From assembly GCF_010550245.1 (NCBI RefSeq), contig NZ_JAAGLU010000001.1, positions 186,001-250,000 of the forward strand: a stretch of DNA of 64,000 bases. The letters are read 5' to 3'. The first letter of the stretch is position 1, and the number at the start of each line of letters is the position of its first letter. Shown here piece by piece: positions 32,408 through 42,203 of the stretch. The notes beneath the pieces were generated by a model. That model saw nothing but the letters and a program-made list of their open reading frames with translations. It did no database searches and had not been told where the DNA came from. Origin of the DNA: Streptomyces sp. SID12501. Its GTDB lineage: Bacteria; Actinomycetota; Actinomycetes; Streptomycetales; Streptomycetaceae. The position numbers and the translations under genes were made by a program.

Positions 32408-33328
32408 ATGACAAAACGCGCCTCGGACGTGTCCGCCGTGTCCGCGAGCCCGCCCAGGAGACGCAGTAAGTACACCCTTGCGCCGCTCGTCCTCATCGCG
32501 GCCAATGTCGTGCTCTTCTCGCTGTTCTTCGTCTGGCCGGCGGTGATCGGGCTCGTCTACTCCTTCACGAACTACACGGGTGTGGGGGCCTTCCAGTACA
32601 TCGGACTGGACAACTACCACAACCTGCTCGGGGACTCCACCTTCTACGACGCGCTGACCCGGACGCTGCTCTACGCGGTGCTCTTCGTACCGCTGAACTT
32701 CGGGCTCTCGCTGCTCGCCGCCAACCTGGTGGTGAACAAGCACGCAAAGGGCGCGTCGGTCGCCCGCGTCATCTTCTTCATCCCATGGCTTCTGTCGCCC
32801 ATCGTCGTGGGTGTCCTGTGGCGGTGGTTGTTCGGTGAGAACTTCGGACTGGTCAACTACGTCATCGAGAAGTTCGGCGGAAGTGCCGTTCCGTGGCAGT
32901 CCAACGAGGACCTGTCGCTGATCGTGGTGGTGATGGCGGCATCCTGGGCATGGACGGGCTTCTCGATGCTGCTGTTCATCGCGGCGATCAAGAACGTACC
33001 GGTGTCGTACTACGAGGCGGCCTCGCTCGACGGCGCCGGCCCATGGCGTCAGTTCATCAGCATCACGCTGCCGAGCATCGCGCCCACCTCGTTCATCGTC
33101 ATCCTGCTCAACACGATCAACGCGATGAAGGAATACCCGGTGTTCGTCGCCCTCAACAACGGTGGACCCGGCACGTCGAACAACCTGCTTGTCCAGTACA
33201 TCTACGAGACCGGCTTCAAACGGGGCCAGATCGGCTACGCGAGTGCCGCGTCATTCGTGCTCATGCTCATCCTGATGGCCGTCGCGATCATCCAGCTGAT
33301 CGTCAACCGGCGGGTGGAGAACCGATGA
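32408..33328 (+). CDS. ABC sugar permease (MalF-like)
   Basis: This 306-residue protein has six transmembrane segments and the EAA loop EAASLDGAGPWRQFISITLP at about 217-236 that docks the ATPase. It begins about 125 bases after the binding-protein gene, beyond the hairpin. CAGGAAG lies upstream of the ATG. Its stop overlaps the next start (ATGA). It forms a heterodimeric channel with the following permease. Confidence 0.92.
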   Translation: MTKRASDVSAVSASPPRRRSKYTLAPLVLIAANVVLFSLFFVWPAVIGLVYSFTNYTGVGAFQYIGLDNYHNLLGDSTFYDALTRTLLYAVLFVPLNFGLSLLAANLVVNKHAKGASVARVIFFIPWLLSPIVVGVLWRWLFGENFGLVNYVIEKFGGSAVPWQSNEDLSLIVVVMAASWAWTGFSMLLFIAAIKNVPVSYYEAASLDGAGPWRQFISITLPSIAPTSFIVILLNTINAMKEYPVFVALNNGGPGTSNNLLVQYIYETGFKRGQIGYASAASFVLMLILMAVAIIQLIVNRRVENR

Positions 33329-34236
33329 CAACCACAGACATGCCCCGACCGGCGGACGCCGATCCCAAACGGGCCGTCTCCAAGAAGCGGCCCAGTAAGG
33401 CCAGCAGGGCGGGCAGCGGCGGGCTCCGGCGGGCGGTGTCCGCGACGACACTGCTGTGGATCATGGCGTGCCTGTACGGGGTGCCGGTGCTGTGGTTCAT
33501 CCTCAGCTCCTTCAAGCCGGCCAGCGACCTGTTCTCCTATCCGCTGACGCTGGTTCCGCACAACCCCACCCTGTCGGGTTTCAAGGCGGCGTGGGACAGT
33601 GCCAACTTCTCCCAGTACTTCATCAACACGGCCCTCGTGTGCGTGATCACGACGATCCTCACGGTGGGTGTCAGCTGCTGCACGGGGTACGCGCTGGCCA
33701 AGTACGACAACAGATGGCTCAAGGCGTTCTTCATCTGCATCCTGGCCACCACGATGCTGCCGGGCGAGGTCATGCTCGCCCCGGAGTTCCTGGTGGTCCG
33801 CAACCTCGGCCTCTACAACTCCTTCGCCGGCATCATCCTCCCGGCCGTGCTCACCGCGACCGGCTGCTTCATGTTCCGCCAGTTCTTCCTGACGGTTCCC
33901 GACGAACTCGTGGAAGCCGCACGCATCGACGGCGCGCGTGAGCTGTCGATCTTCCTGCGGATCATGGTGCCGATCTCCCGGCCCATCATGCTGACCCTCG
34001 CCATCCTGTCCTTCCAGTGGCGGTGGAACGACTACATCTGGCCGCTGCTGATGCTCAACGACCCCAACAAGTTCACGGTGCAGATCGGCATCCAGAGCAT
34101 TGTGGGCGCGCAGAACATCAACTGGTCGGTACTGCTCGGCGCATCGGTCATCTCCATGATCCCGCTGATCCTCGTCTTCCTGGTCTTCCAGCGCTACGTC
34201 ATGGGCGCCGACATCAACGCCGGACTGAAGGACTGA
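33325..34236 (+). CDS. ABC sugar permease (MalG-like)
   Basis: This 303-residue protein has a basic Lys/Arg-rich N-terminus, six transmembrane segments and the EAA loop (VEAARIDGARELSIFLRIMV, about 196-215). It is translationally coupled to the upstream permease by an ATGA overlap. The gene downstream starts only eight bases later, so the two enzyme-like proteins belong to the same operon. No ATP-binding gene follows. Confidence 0.92.
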   Translation: MTTTDMPRPADADPKRAVSKKRPSKASRAGSGGLRRAVSATTLLWIMACLYGVPVLWFILSSFKPASDLFSYPLTLVPHNPTLSGFKAAWDSANFSQYFINTALVCVITTILTVGVSCCTGYALAKYDNRWLKAFFICILATTMLPGEVMLAPEFLVVRNLGLYNSFAGIILPAVLTATGCFMFRQFFLTVPDELVEAARIDGARELSIFLRIMVPISRPIMLTLAILSFQWRWNDYIWPLLMLNDPNKFTVQIGIQSIVGAQNINWSVLLGASVISMIPLILVFLVFQRYVMGADINAGLKD

Positions 34237-34243
34237 CCCGACC

Positions 34244-35962
34244 GTGCCCACCGCGCTCGACCACGAGTTCGTCCGTGCGGCGGCCCGCGCCGCCGACCGG
34301 CAGGCCGCCCCGCTGGCGGCCTGCCCGGACGAGGAACCCGCCGGCGTGACCCACCGCGTTCTGGCCCGCCGGGTGAGGACTCTGGTCGCGGCATACCGTT
34401 CCCCGGACTCGGCACTGCACGGCAGCGGGCAGGCCGTCGCCGCCGCGATGACCCACCTCGGTGCTCTGCGGGCCGCGCAGACCACCGTCGGCCTCTTCGC
34501 CGGCGGCGACAACGTGCAGTCGCCGCCGGACTCCGCCTTCACCGTCAACGACGTGTGCGACGCGCATGTCCTCGCCGCCGGCGCGGGGCCGGAACTGCGC
34601 GACGTCACTGCCGCGCTCGCCGAGATCGCCGGCGCCGCCTCGGGCAGTCTCCTGACGGGCGGGGTGCACACCCCGAACCACCGCTGGGAGCTGTGCGCGG
34701 CGCTGGCCCGGCTGCACCGGTCGTTCCCGGACGACCGGCTGCTCGACCGTGCCGAGGAGTGGCTCTCCGAGGGCGTCGACATCGACGCGGAGGGCCTGTA
34801 CTCGGAACGCAGTGCCGTCTACGCGTCCCTCGTGACCAACCCCTCGCTGCTGTTGTTGGCCGAGGTGCTCGGGCGTACCGACCTGCTGGACGCCGTCGAA
34901 CGCAACCTCGCCACGACCCTGGACCTGATCAGGCCGGACGGCACGGTGGAGACCGTCCACTCGCGCCGCCAGGACCAGAAGCTTTCGTTCCCGCTGTGGC
35001 TCTACCTGCCGCACTACCGGCTGCTCGCGATCCGCACCGGCCGGGGCGACTTCGCCCGGGCAGCGCGGCTGGCCGCCGCCGACGGCATCGACGACCCCGA
35101 CCTGCTCGCCCAGACCCTCCTCACCCCGGACCTGTGCCACACCCTGCCGGCCCCGGTCGCGGAGACACTTCCGCGCGACCGGTACCTCCCCACCGCACGC
35201 CTCGCCGCACACGCCTCGGCCACCGCGCACACGGTGGTGTACGGCGGCTCCGACATGCCCGAGCACCGGCGCATCCGCTCGGGCCTCGCCTGCAACCCCA
35301 CCTTCCTGCGCATGTTCGCCGGCGACGCCGTCCTCGACGCGGTCCGCCTCTCGCGGGTGTTCTTCGACCTGGGCCCGTTCCGCGCCGCCGACATGGAACA
35401 GCTCGCCGACAACCGATACCGGCTCACCCAAACCCTCACGACCGCCTACTACCAGCCGCTCCCGAAGGACCGGAGGCGCGACGACGGCGCCTACCGCCTG
35501 GTGGACGAGGGCCGCTTCTCCGCGGCGATGGCCTTCCCCGACCGCCCTCAGGACGAGGTCTCCCACACGATCCGAGTCGAGGTCGACCTGCGGGAGGACG
35601 GGGCCGACCTGCGGATCGACATCAGCGGCCCACCGGTGCCCTGGGCCCTCGAACTGACCTTCCGGCCGGGCGGCGAGCCGCAGGGCGCCGTACCGATCGG
35701 CGACGGACGCTGGTGCCTGACGACCGGGCCGATGACCTACCGGGTCGGCGACGACGAGATCCGGGTCGAGGCCGCCGTCGAGACGGGCGAACCGCTCGCC
35801 GGACCGGACCGGAGCGACGTGCTGCGGTACGACCCCGGTCAGGACCACACCGTGGTGGGCGGCACCGACGCGACGACCGGGAACCGCGTCTATGTCGGTG
35901 GACTCGGCCCGCACACACTGACCGTCGCACTGCGCGCCCGCCGACCCGCACCCGTCGTGTGA
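34244..35962 (+). CDS. Putative toroid-fold polysaccharide-degrading protein
   Basis: This 572-residue protein without a signal peptide is predicted from its helical repeats and aromatic-rich core (SRRQDQKLSFPLWLYLP, about 235-251) to have an N-terminal alpha/alpha toroid and a C-terminal beta-sandwich. That layout resembles heparinase-like lyases, but I cannot identify catalytic residues. The GTG follows the MalG-like permease by eight bases, so it is in the importer operon. It likely acts in the cytoplasm on the imported oligosaccharide. The family is uncertain. Confidence 0.6.
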   Translation: MPTALDHEFVRAAARAADRQAAPLAACPDEEPAGVTHRVLARRVRTLVAAYRSPDSALHGSGQAVAAAMTHLGALRAAQTTVGLFAGGDNVQSPPDSAFTVNDVCDAHVLAAGAGPELRDVTAALAEIAGAASGSLLTGGVHTPNHRWELCAALARLHRSFPDDRLLDRAEEWLSEGVDIDAEGLYSERSAVYASLVTNPSLLLLAEVLGRTDLLDAVERNLATTLDLIRPDGTVETVHSRRQDQKLSFPLWLYLPHYRLLAIRTGRGDFARAARLAAADGIDDPDLLAQTLLTPDLCHTLPAPVAETLPRDRYLPTARLAAHASATAHTVVYGGSDMPEHRRIRSGLACNPTFLRMFAGDAVLDAVRLSRVFFDLGPFRAADMEQLADNRYRLTQTLTTAYYQPLPKDRRRDDGAYRLVDEGRFSAAMAFPDRPQDEVSHTIRVEVDLREDGADLRIDISGPPVPWALELTFRPGGEPQGAVPIGDGRWCLTTGPMTYRVGDDEIRVEAAVETGEPLAGPDRSDVLRYDPGQDHTVVGGTDATTGNRVYVGGLGPHTLTVALRARRPAPVV

Positions 35963-36010
35963 CTTCGACGACCACACCATGGCCACCCCAGGCATGAAGG
36001 GCTGAGGGCA

Positions 36011-37858
36011 TTGCATCTCCCGCACCAGCGAGGGCCGTTGCACGATCTGCCGGACACACCGGCCGACTACGACGGCCTCCTGAACGCCGTCGTGGGTGAG
36101 GCGCTCACTCGCCTCACCCGCGACGGTAACCTCGAACACCCCGACACCGACGACGACATCGGCGACACCTCCCTCGGGATCACCTCGCTGCTGGCCTTCG
36201 CCTGGCAGCGTGACAAGGACCCACGCCTGCCCGAGGCGGTGGCCCGCAGCCTCGCCTTCCACCTCAGGGAGCGGGTCTACACCGAGGACAATCCCGGCTA
36301 TCCGAACCTGAGGGTCCGCAACTCCGGTTTCCCGTACGCCCGTTACGTACTGGAGTCCGGCGCCCACCCCATCGGCGACTGGCCGAGCACGGTGTGGGCG
36401 CTGCTCCAGGCGGTGAACGTCCTGGACGCGGCCGAGGGACTCGTCGCCGACGAACAGCGCGCGGAACTGGTCGGGTTGGCGCACGGCTACTGGCGCTGGC
36501 TGACCGAGGCGACCTTCTTCAACCCGCAGGAGGCCGGCAACCAGGCCATCGGCTGCGTCGTGGGCGGCCTGATGCTGGCCCCCCATCTCCCCCCGGAAGA
36601 GGGGCAGTCGGTACGGTCGCGGGCGATCTCGTTGTACGTCGACAAGATCCGCGCACACCGGGTACGGGACCGGGGCGCGGCCCTGCCGCCCGAGCACGGC
36701 GGCGCCTACGACAACAACTACGGCCCGATCTCCCTCTCCTTCCTGGCCCAGGCCCACCGGGTCAGCGGCGAGGAGATCTTCGCTGAGGACGGCGAGGCGC
36801 TGGCCCGCTATGTCGACGCCCGCCTGACGAACGGAGGCTACGACAACGGCGGCCCCCGCTACAGCGAGCAGCACTCCGCCTTCGAATCGGTCCTCGGCCT
36901 GCGCTACTTCGGCCACCGCATCGGCGCCGACCTCGGCCGCTACCGGGGCGACAGCCGCTGGGCCCGTCACGCGGTCAGGCAGGACGGCGGCATCGACGGC
37001 CACTTCGCGTGGATGCTCATCTGGCAGATCCAGGACACCACCCCCTGGCACCGCATCCCCTCGACCGAACCGCTGCGCCACCAACTCCGCGCGGGCACGG
37101 TCTCGGTGGCCTTCGACGACAGGATGACCCCGTCACTGGTCGAGGCGGCGGGCACGTACTACCTCCCGGCGGCGGTGGGCCGCCAGCACGGCTTCGGCCC
37201 GGTGGCGGACGGTTTCCTGCTCTGCCGCCCGATGGGCGAGGTCCGGGTACGCGACCTGCGCACCGCCGACTTCGCGGCCAAGCTGGTCACCAAGCCCGTC
37301 GTCGGCCGCGACCACGTTCTGCGTCACACCCGGTCCCTGTACGTCACGGACGGCACGACCCTGTGGGTCACGGTCGCCGTCGAACACCTCGACGGCACCC
37401 CGTACCTGCTCGCCGGCCTGCCGTACGCCACGGACGACGGCAACCGGGTCCGCCGCACGGCGGAAGCCACCGACGTGACCTCCGCGGGCCCCCTGCGTCT
37501 CACTCACCCCCAGGCGGAGGGCGTGGACGCCTTCGACGCCCGCACGGAGACGACCCAGGAACAGGCGGCCTTCGCCCTCGCGGCCGACCCGCGCGGCTAC
37601 GGCAACCCCGACGAGGGCTGGCGCCACCTGGTCACCTCCACGGCACTGGAGGCCGACCCGGCCCCCGGCGCACCGGAGGGGCTGAGCGTCTTCGCCGTAC
37701 GGTACGGCGGTGACGGCGACGCCGGGTTCGCGCCGGTCTTCGAGACCACGCCGGACGGCCTGCGAGTGAGCACCGAGGCGTTCACGGCCCTGATCGGCGA
37801 GGCGGCGGGCGACGCCCACGGTGAGCCGGAGCTGACACTCGTCGGCCGAGAGGGCTGA
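36011..37858 (+). CDS. Putative polysaccharide-lyase-like protein
   Basis: This 615-residue protein has an alpha-helical first half (GNLEHPDTDDDIGDTS, NQAIGCVVGGLML) and a beta-rich second half (VADGFLLCRPMGEVRVRD). It looks like a second member of the toroid/sandwich lyase architecture, with no signal peptide. The TTG at 36011 is chosen because GAAGGG lies nine bases upstream; another TTG at 36038 is possible. It ends the operon, 48 bases after the previous enzyme. The pairing of two distinct lyase-like proteins suggests sequential cleavage of a uronic-acid or amino-sugar polymer fragment. Confidence 0.62.
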   Translation: MHLPHQRGPLHDLPDTPADYDGLLNAVVGEALTRLTRDGNLEHPDTDDDIGDTSLGITSLLAFAWQRDKDPRLPEAVARSLAFHLRERVYTEDNPGYPNLRVRNSGFPYARYVLESGAHPIGDWPSTVWALLQAVNVLDAAEGLVADEQRAELVGLAHGYWRWLTEATFFNPQEAGNQAIGCVVGGLMLAPHLPPEEGQSVRSRAISLYVDKIRAHRVRDRGAALPPEHGGAYDNNYGPISLSFLAQAHRVSGEEIFAEDGEALARYVDARLTNGGYDNGGPRYSEQHSAFESVLGLRYFGHRIGADLGRYRGDSRWARHAVRQDGGIDGHFAWMLIWQIQDTTPWHRIPSTEPLRHQLRAGTVSVAFDDRMTPSLVEAAGTYYLPAAVGRQHGFGPVADGFLLCRPMGEVRVRDLRTADFAAKLVTKPVVGRDHVLRHTRSLYVTDGTTLWVTVAVEHLDGTPYLLAGLPYATDDGNRVRRTAEATDVTSAGPLRLTHPQAEGVDAFDARTETTQEQAAFALAADPRGYGNPDEGWRHLVTSTALEADPAPGAPEGLSVFAVRYGGDGDAGFAPVFETTPDGLRVSTEAFTALIGEAAGDAHGEPELTLVGREG

Positions 37859-37921
37859 GCAGGACCCCACATGACGTACGAGGCCGAGCAGCTCACCCGC
37901 GCGCTGCTCGGCCTCGTCGTG

Positions 37922-38611
37922 TCACCCGGCAGCCGGGTATCGCAGCGCCCCCGGCACCACCAGATCCGCCCGGTCCCGGGTCGCGGCGACCAGGTCGGCG
38001 TTGCGCTGGTCCGTGCCCCGCACCCACGCGACGGCCGTGTCGTGGTCCTTGCCGAACTCCTCGTGCCGGGCGACGAGCCGGCGGACGCGCTCGTCCTCGG
38101 CCAGCTCGCAGAACCACACCTCGTCGATCTGGGACCGCACCCGCGACCACGAACGCTCCGCGAGGAGAAGGTAGTTGCCCTCGGTGACGACAAGACGGGC
38201 CGACGGAAACACCGGGATCGCGCCCGCGACCGGCTGCTCCAGGACTCGTTCGAACCCCGGCGCGTAGACGGTCTCTGTGTCGCCCGCCCCCTTGTCGTCC
38301 TCACGCAGCCGCCGCAGCAGAGCCGCGTATCCCGCCGCGTCGAACGTCTCCGGAGCGCCCTTGCGGTCCCGCAGGCCCAGCCGCTCCAGCTCGACGTCCG
38401 CGAGATGGAACCCGTCCATCGGCACATGGGCGACCCAGGGAGCGCCGTCGCCGTTCAGCGCCCGGACGAGCCGCTCGGCGAGTGTCGTCTTGCCCGCGCC
38501 GGGACTCCCGGTGACACCGAGCACGGCACGCCGGTCGTCCCGGACCAGCTCCCGGGCCCGGCGAAGGAGATCGTCGAAGGTGGGTGCGGGGGAGGAGAGG
38601 GGGCGTTCCAC
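37922..38611 (-). CDS. P-loop nucleoside/pantothenate-type kinase
   Basis: This 229-residue protein has Walker A GSPGAGKTT at about 35-43, a VPMDGFHLAD motif (the DGF pair typical of uridine-kinase/pantothenate-kinase-like enzymes) and RLVVTEGNYLLL as the Walker B region. The start is a GTG without a good SD. It is convergent with the polysaccharide operon and probably unrelated to it. The phosphate acceptor is unknown: a nucleoside, pantothenate or fructose-like sugar. Confidence 0.82.
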   Translation of the reverse strand: MERPLSSPAPTFDDLLRRARELVRDDRRAVLGVTGSPGAGKTTLAERLVRALNGDGAPWVAHVPMDGFHLADVELERLGLRDRKGAPETFDAAGYAALLRRLREDDKGAGDTETVYAPGFERVLEQPVAGAIPVFPSARLVVTEGNYLLLAERSWSRVRSQIDEVWFCELAEDERVRRLVARHEEFGKDHDTAVAWVRGTDQRNADLVAATRDRADLVVPGALRYPAAG

Positions 38612-38624
38612 GCGGCCGAGTCTC

Positions 38625-39743
38625 TCACCCGGACAGTCCTTCGTAGGCCGCCGCCAGCATCAGGAAGGCCCGGTCGTCGCCGAGTCCGTCCGCGTCGAGC
38701 ATGCGGTTCATGACGTACGCCACCGTCAGGCGCGCGTCCATGTCGACCAGGACCATCGAACCGCCCCAGCCACCCCAGAAACACGTGCGGGGGTTGGGGA
38801 GTTGGCCGTTGCTCAGGCCGTACCCCAGGCCCCAGCGCATGGGCACGCCCAGGACCGAGTCCGTCCCGGCGAACTGTTCCTCCAGGACGCGTTCACAGCC
38901 CGCCTCCGACAGCAGCCGTACGCCTCTCGCGGTGCCGCCGCAGGACAGCAGCGACTGGACGGCGGCGACCGAGCGGGCGTTGCCGTGGCCGCCCACGGCC
39001 GGAAGTTCCGCGCGCCGCCAGGCCTCGGTGTTGGCGGTGGCGGACGGAACGTGCGGGTTGCCGGGGCGGTCGCGCGCCAGGGCGGCGTTCGGATCGAGCA
39101 CCCGCTCGGGCGGCGCGATGACGGGCGCGACGCGGTGGTCGTGCTGGGCGGCCAGTCCGATGTGGAAGTCGGCGTCCAGCGGCCCGGCGATCTCCTCGGC
39201 GAAGAAGGCACCGAGAGTGCGGCCGGTGACCCGGCGGACCACCTCGCCGACGAGGTAGCCGTAGGTGATGGCGTGGTAACCGCCCTCGGCGCCGGGCTTC
39301 CAGGCCGGGGCCTGGGCGGCGAGGCGGGCGGTGGCGGTCGGCCAGTCGTAGAGGTCCTCGACGGTCATCGGCTCGTCCCAGGTGGGGAGGCCCGCGGTGT
39401 GGCCCAGCAGTTGCCGTACCAGGACGTCTTCCTTGCCGTTCGCGGCGAACTCGGGCCAGTAGCGGGCGACCGGCGCGTCCGGGTCGAGTTCACCCCGGTC
39501 GGCGAGAACCAGGGCGCACAGGGCCGTCATCGTCTTCGTCGTGGACCACGTGTTGGTGAGCGTGTCGCGCTCCCACGGCACGGTACGGGCCTCGTCGGTG
39601 TGGCCGCCCCACAGGTCGGCCACCGGTTCGCCGTCGAGGTACACCGCGACGGACGCGCCGACGTCCTTGTCGTCGAGCGAGGCCGCCAACGCCGCCCGTA
39701 CAGGGGCGAACCGGTCCGTGCACGTGCCGGATGTCTCCACCAT
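38625..39743 (-). CDS. Serine hydrolase, class C beta-lactamase fold
   Basis: This 372-residue cytoplasmic protein has the nucleophile motif STTK (about 68-71), the Tyr loop YHAITYGYLVGEV and a late glycine motif FWGGWGGSMVLVD in place of KTG. This suits an esterase of the EstB type better than a true beta-lactamase. No signal peptide is present and no SD is visible, so it may be leaderless. It precedes the P-loop kinase by 13 bases on the same strand. Confidence 0.88.
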   Translation of the reverse strand: MVETSGTCTDRFAPVRAALAASLDDKDVGASVAVYLDGEPVADLWGGHTDEARTVPWERDTLTNTWSTTKTMTALCALVLADRGELDPDAPVARYWPEFAANGKEDVLVRQLLGHTAGLPTWDEPMTVEDLYDWPTATARLAAQAPAWKPGAEGGYHAITYGYLVGEVVRRVTGRTLGAFFAEEIAGPLDADFHIGLAAQHDHRVAPVIAPPERVLDPNAALARDRPGNPHVPSATANTEAWRRAELPAVGGHGNARSVAAVQSLLSCGGTARGVRLLSEAGCERVLEEQFAGTDSVLGVPMRWGLGYGLSNGQLPNPRTCFWGGWGGSMVLVDMDARLTVAYVMNRMLDADGLGDDRAFLMLAAAYEGLSG

Positions 39744-39833
39744 GCGGCGACCGTAGCCAGGCGTCGCCGACACGGCCACCGATTATTTCCGGCCCCGCGC
39801 CCGGCCCGTACGCACACCGGCGGCGCGCGCCGC

Positions 39834-40241
39834 TCAGGTCCGGTCGATGTGCACGCTCGTCGACTTCACCCGGGCCGTCGCCTCCACCCCGACTTCGAGG
39901 CCCAGCTCCTCCACGGCCTCCCGGGTCAGCAGCGACACCAGCCGGTGCGGGCCCGCCTGGATCTCGACCTGAGCGGCGACGTCACCGAGCTTCACCGCCG
40001 TGACGATGCCGGGGAAGGCGTTACGGGCCGAGGTGTACGACGGCTCCTCCTCGCCGGAGCCGGTGCCCGCGCCGGAGCCGGCCAGTTCGATCGAGAACGC
40101 GGCCAGATCCCGTCCGTCGATCAGCCGCCGTCCGCCCTCGTCGCGGTGGGTCTTCACCCGGCCCGCATCCGCCCACCGCCTCGCGGTGTCGGGGCTCACG
40201 CCCAGCAGACGGGCGGCCTGACCAATGGTGTAGGACTGCAT
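39834..40241 (-). CDS. Small HTH-Mop (molybdate-type) regulator
   Basis: This 135-residue protein has a MerR-like excisionase HTH (YTIGQAARLLGVSPDTARRW, 4-23), a short linker, and a single Mop/TOBE domain (ARNAFPGIVTAVKLGDVAAQ onward). This architecture is used for oxyanion-responsive control. The ATG at 40241 has no SD; TAGGTT sits at -10 distance, so it may be leaderless. It is divergent from the DUF318 permease and could sense molybdate or another ion. Confidence 0.85.
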   Translation of the reverse strand: MQSYTIGQAARLLGVSPDTARRWADAGRVKTHRDEGGRRLIDGRDLAAFSIELAGSGAGTGSGEEEPSYTSARNAFPGIVTAVKLGDVAAQVEIQAGPHRLVSLLTREAVEELGLEVGVEATARVKSTSVHIDRT

Positions 40242-40356
40242 ACGCGCCAACCTAGCTCGTTCCCCGATCTCGCAAAATGAGCAACCGCGCCCGTCCCGGC
40301 GTACTGAAGTGGTAGGGAACGCACGCAATACAGCCACGCCCGGAGGTACCCCACCC

Positions 40357-41403
40357 GTGAGCATCACCAAAGCGGCCCCGCCCGGGGCCGGCCACCGCGA
40401 CACGGAGGCCCCGCCGGACGAGGCGAAGGGCAGTGCGACGGGCGAGCAGCAGGGCTGGCAGTTCAGTTCGCCGCTCGTCCTGACCATGCTGATGATCCTG
40501 GTGGTCGCCCTGCAGGGGCCGATCCGCCGGGCGGTGTCCGCGCCGGTGATGCAGAGCTGGATGACGGTGTTCGTCGCCGTCGTCGTGCAGGCCCTGCCCT
40601 TCCTCGTCCTCGGGGTGCTGCTGTCGGCGATGCTCGCGGTGTTCGTACCGCCGTCGTTCTTCGTGCGCGCCCTGCCCAGCCGGCCCGCCCTCGCGGTGCC
40701 GGTCGCGGGGATGGCCGGAGCGATCCTGCCCGGCTGCGAGTGCGCGTCCGTGCCGGTGGCCGGCGCGCTGGTGCGGCGGGGTGTCGCCCCGGCGGCGGCG
40801 CTGGCGTTCCTGCTCTCCGCCCCGGCGATCAACCCGATCGTGCTGACCGCGACCGCCATCGCGTTCCCCGGCAGGCCGGAGATGGTCGTCGCCCGGTTCG
40901 TCGCGAGCCTGCTCACGGCGTGTGCGATGGGCTGGCTCTGGCAGCGGCTCGGCCGCACCGACTGGCTGCGTCCCCCGGCCCATCCGTCGGACGAGGGACT
41001 CGGCAAGGGCGCCGCGTTCTGGAGCTCCGTACGGCACGACGTGATGCACGCCGGCGGCTTCCTGGTCGTCGGCGCGATGGCCGCCGCCACTCTGAAGTCC
41101 GTCGTGCCGGCGAGCTGGCTGAACCTCGCGGCGGACAACCCGGTGGTGTCGGTCCTCGCGCTCGCCGTCCTCGCGGTGCTGCTGTCGATCTGCTCGGAGG
41201 CGGACGCGTTCGTCGCCGCGTCCCTGACCCAGTTCTCACTCACGGCCAGGCTGGCGTTCCTCGTGGTCGGCCCGATGATCGACCTGAAACTCTTCGCCAT
41301 GCAGACGGCCACCTTCGGCCGCGGGTTCGCCGTCCGCTTCGCACCGGCCACCTTCGTCATGGCCGTGGCGTCGGCGGTCCTCGTCGGGGCGGTGCTCCTG
41401 TGA
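40357..41403 (+). CDS. DUF318-family permease
   Basis: This 348-residue membrane protein has 8 or more helices, the PGCECASVPVAG motif (cysteines about residues 126 and 128) and a second repeat CSEADAFVAASL. That is the layout of DUF318/ArsP-like permeases. The GTG at 40357 has GGAGG ten bases upstream; the GTG at 40309 lacks one. Its stop overlaps the next gene (GTGA). Paired with a TIGR03943 protein and a cysteine-free L32 it points to metal, probably zinc, handling. Confidence 0.85.
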   Translation: MSITKAAPPGAGHRDTEAPPDEAKGSATGEQQGWQFSSPLVLTMLMILVVALQGPIRRAVSAPVMQSWMTVFVAVVVQALPFLVLGVLLSAMLAVFVPPSFFVRALPSRPALAVPVAGMAGAILPGCECASVPVAGALVRRGVAPAAALAFLLSAPAINPIVLTATAIAFPGRPEMVVARFVASLLTACAMGWLWQRLGRTDWLRPPAHPSDEGLGKGAAFWSSVRHDVMHAGGFLVVGAMAAATLKSVVPASWLNLAADNPVVSVLALAVLAVLLSICSEADAFVAASLTQFSLTARLAFLVVGPMIDLKLFAMQTATFGRGFAVRFAPATFVMAVASAVLVGAVLL

Positions 41404-42182
41404 ACCGGCAGGCACAGGTGGTCGTCCTGTTCCTGGTCGGCGGAGCGATGGTGCACGCCGGCACCACCGACCTCTACCTGCGTTACGTCAAGGCAGGGCT
41501 CCAGCCGATGGTCGTCGGCGCCGGCGCGGTGCTGATGGTGGCCGCGCTGGCGACGGTCTGGTACGAGCGGAAACACTCGAAGACCGGCCCCGACAACGAA
41601 GTTCACGGCCACGACAAGGAGTCGCACGAACACGACGAGGAGCTGCACACAGACGACGGGGAAGTTCACGTGCACCGTGAACCGCGCGTCTCCTGGCTCC
41701 TGGTGCTGCCTCTGTTCGCGCTGATCCTGGTCGCACCGCCCGCCCTGGGCTCCTACAGCGCCCTGCGCACGGGTACGGCCCTCCAGGCGCCGCTGGCCTA
41801 CCCGCCCATGCCCGCCGGTGACCCCGTACGCCTCAGCCTGGTCGACTACGCGGGCCGCGCGGCCTACGACCACGGGCGCTCGCTGGGAAACCGGCGGATC
41901 GCGATCACCGGGTTCGTCGCACTCGACGGCAAGGGCACCCCGTACCTCGTGCGCATGGCCCTCAACTGCTGTGCGGCGGACGCCCAGCCGGTGAAGGTCG
42001 GCCTGACCGGCCGGATCCCCCCGGTGCTGCAACCGGACACCTGGCTCGAGCTCACCGGCACCTACACCGATCGGCAGACCAAGGACCCGGTGAACAAGGG
42101 ACGCATCCCGTTCTTCGACATCGCCGAGGCCAGGCCGGTCCCGACCCCGCGCGACCCGTACGACGAGAGCTGGAACAACTGA
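41400..42182 (+). CDS. TIGR03943-family His-rich membrane protein
   Basis: This 260-residue protein has two N-terminal membrane helices, a His/Asp/Glu-rich stretch (HGHDKESHEHDEELHTDDG, about 69-87), a third helix and an extracellular domain with the CC pair in MALNCCAADAQP. The GTG overlaps the permease stop. The His cluster could bind Zn or another divalent metal on the outside. Function as a pair with the DUF318 permease is strongly suggested by the coupling. Confidence 0.85.
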   Translation: MNRQAQVVVLFLVGGAMVHAGTTDLYLRYVKAGLQPMVVGAGAVLMVAALATVWYERKHSKTGPDNEVHGHDKESHEHDEELHTDDGEVHVHREPRVSWLLVLPLFALILVAPPALGSYSALRTGTALQAPLAYPPMPAGDPVRLSLVDYAGRAAYDHGRSLGNRRIAITGFVALDGKGTPYLVRMALNCCAADAQPVKVGLTGRIPPVLQPDTWLELTGTYTDRQTKDPVNKGRIPFFDIAEARPVPTPRDPYDESWNN

Positions 42183-42203
42183 CGCCCGGGCCGGGGAGCC
42201 CGG

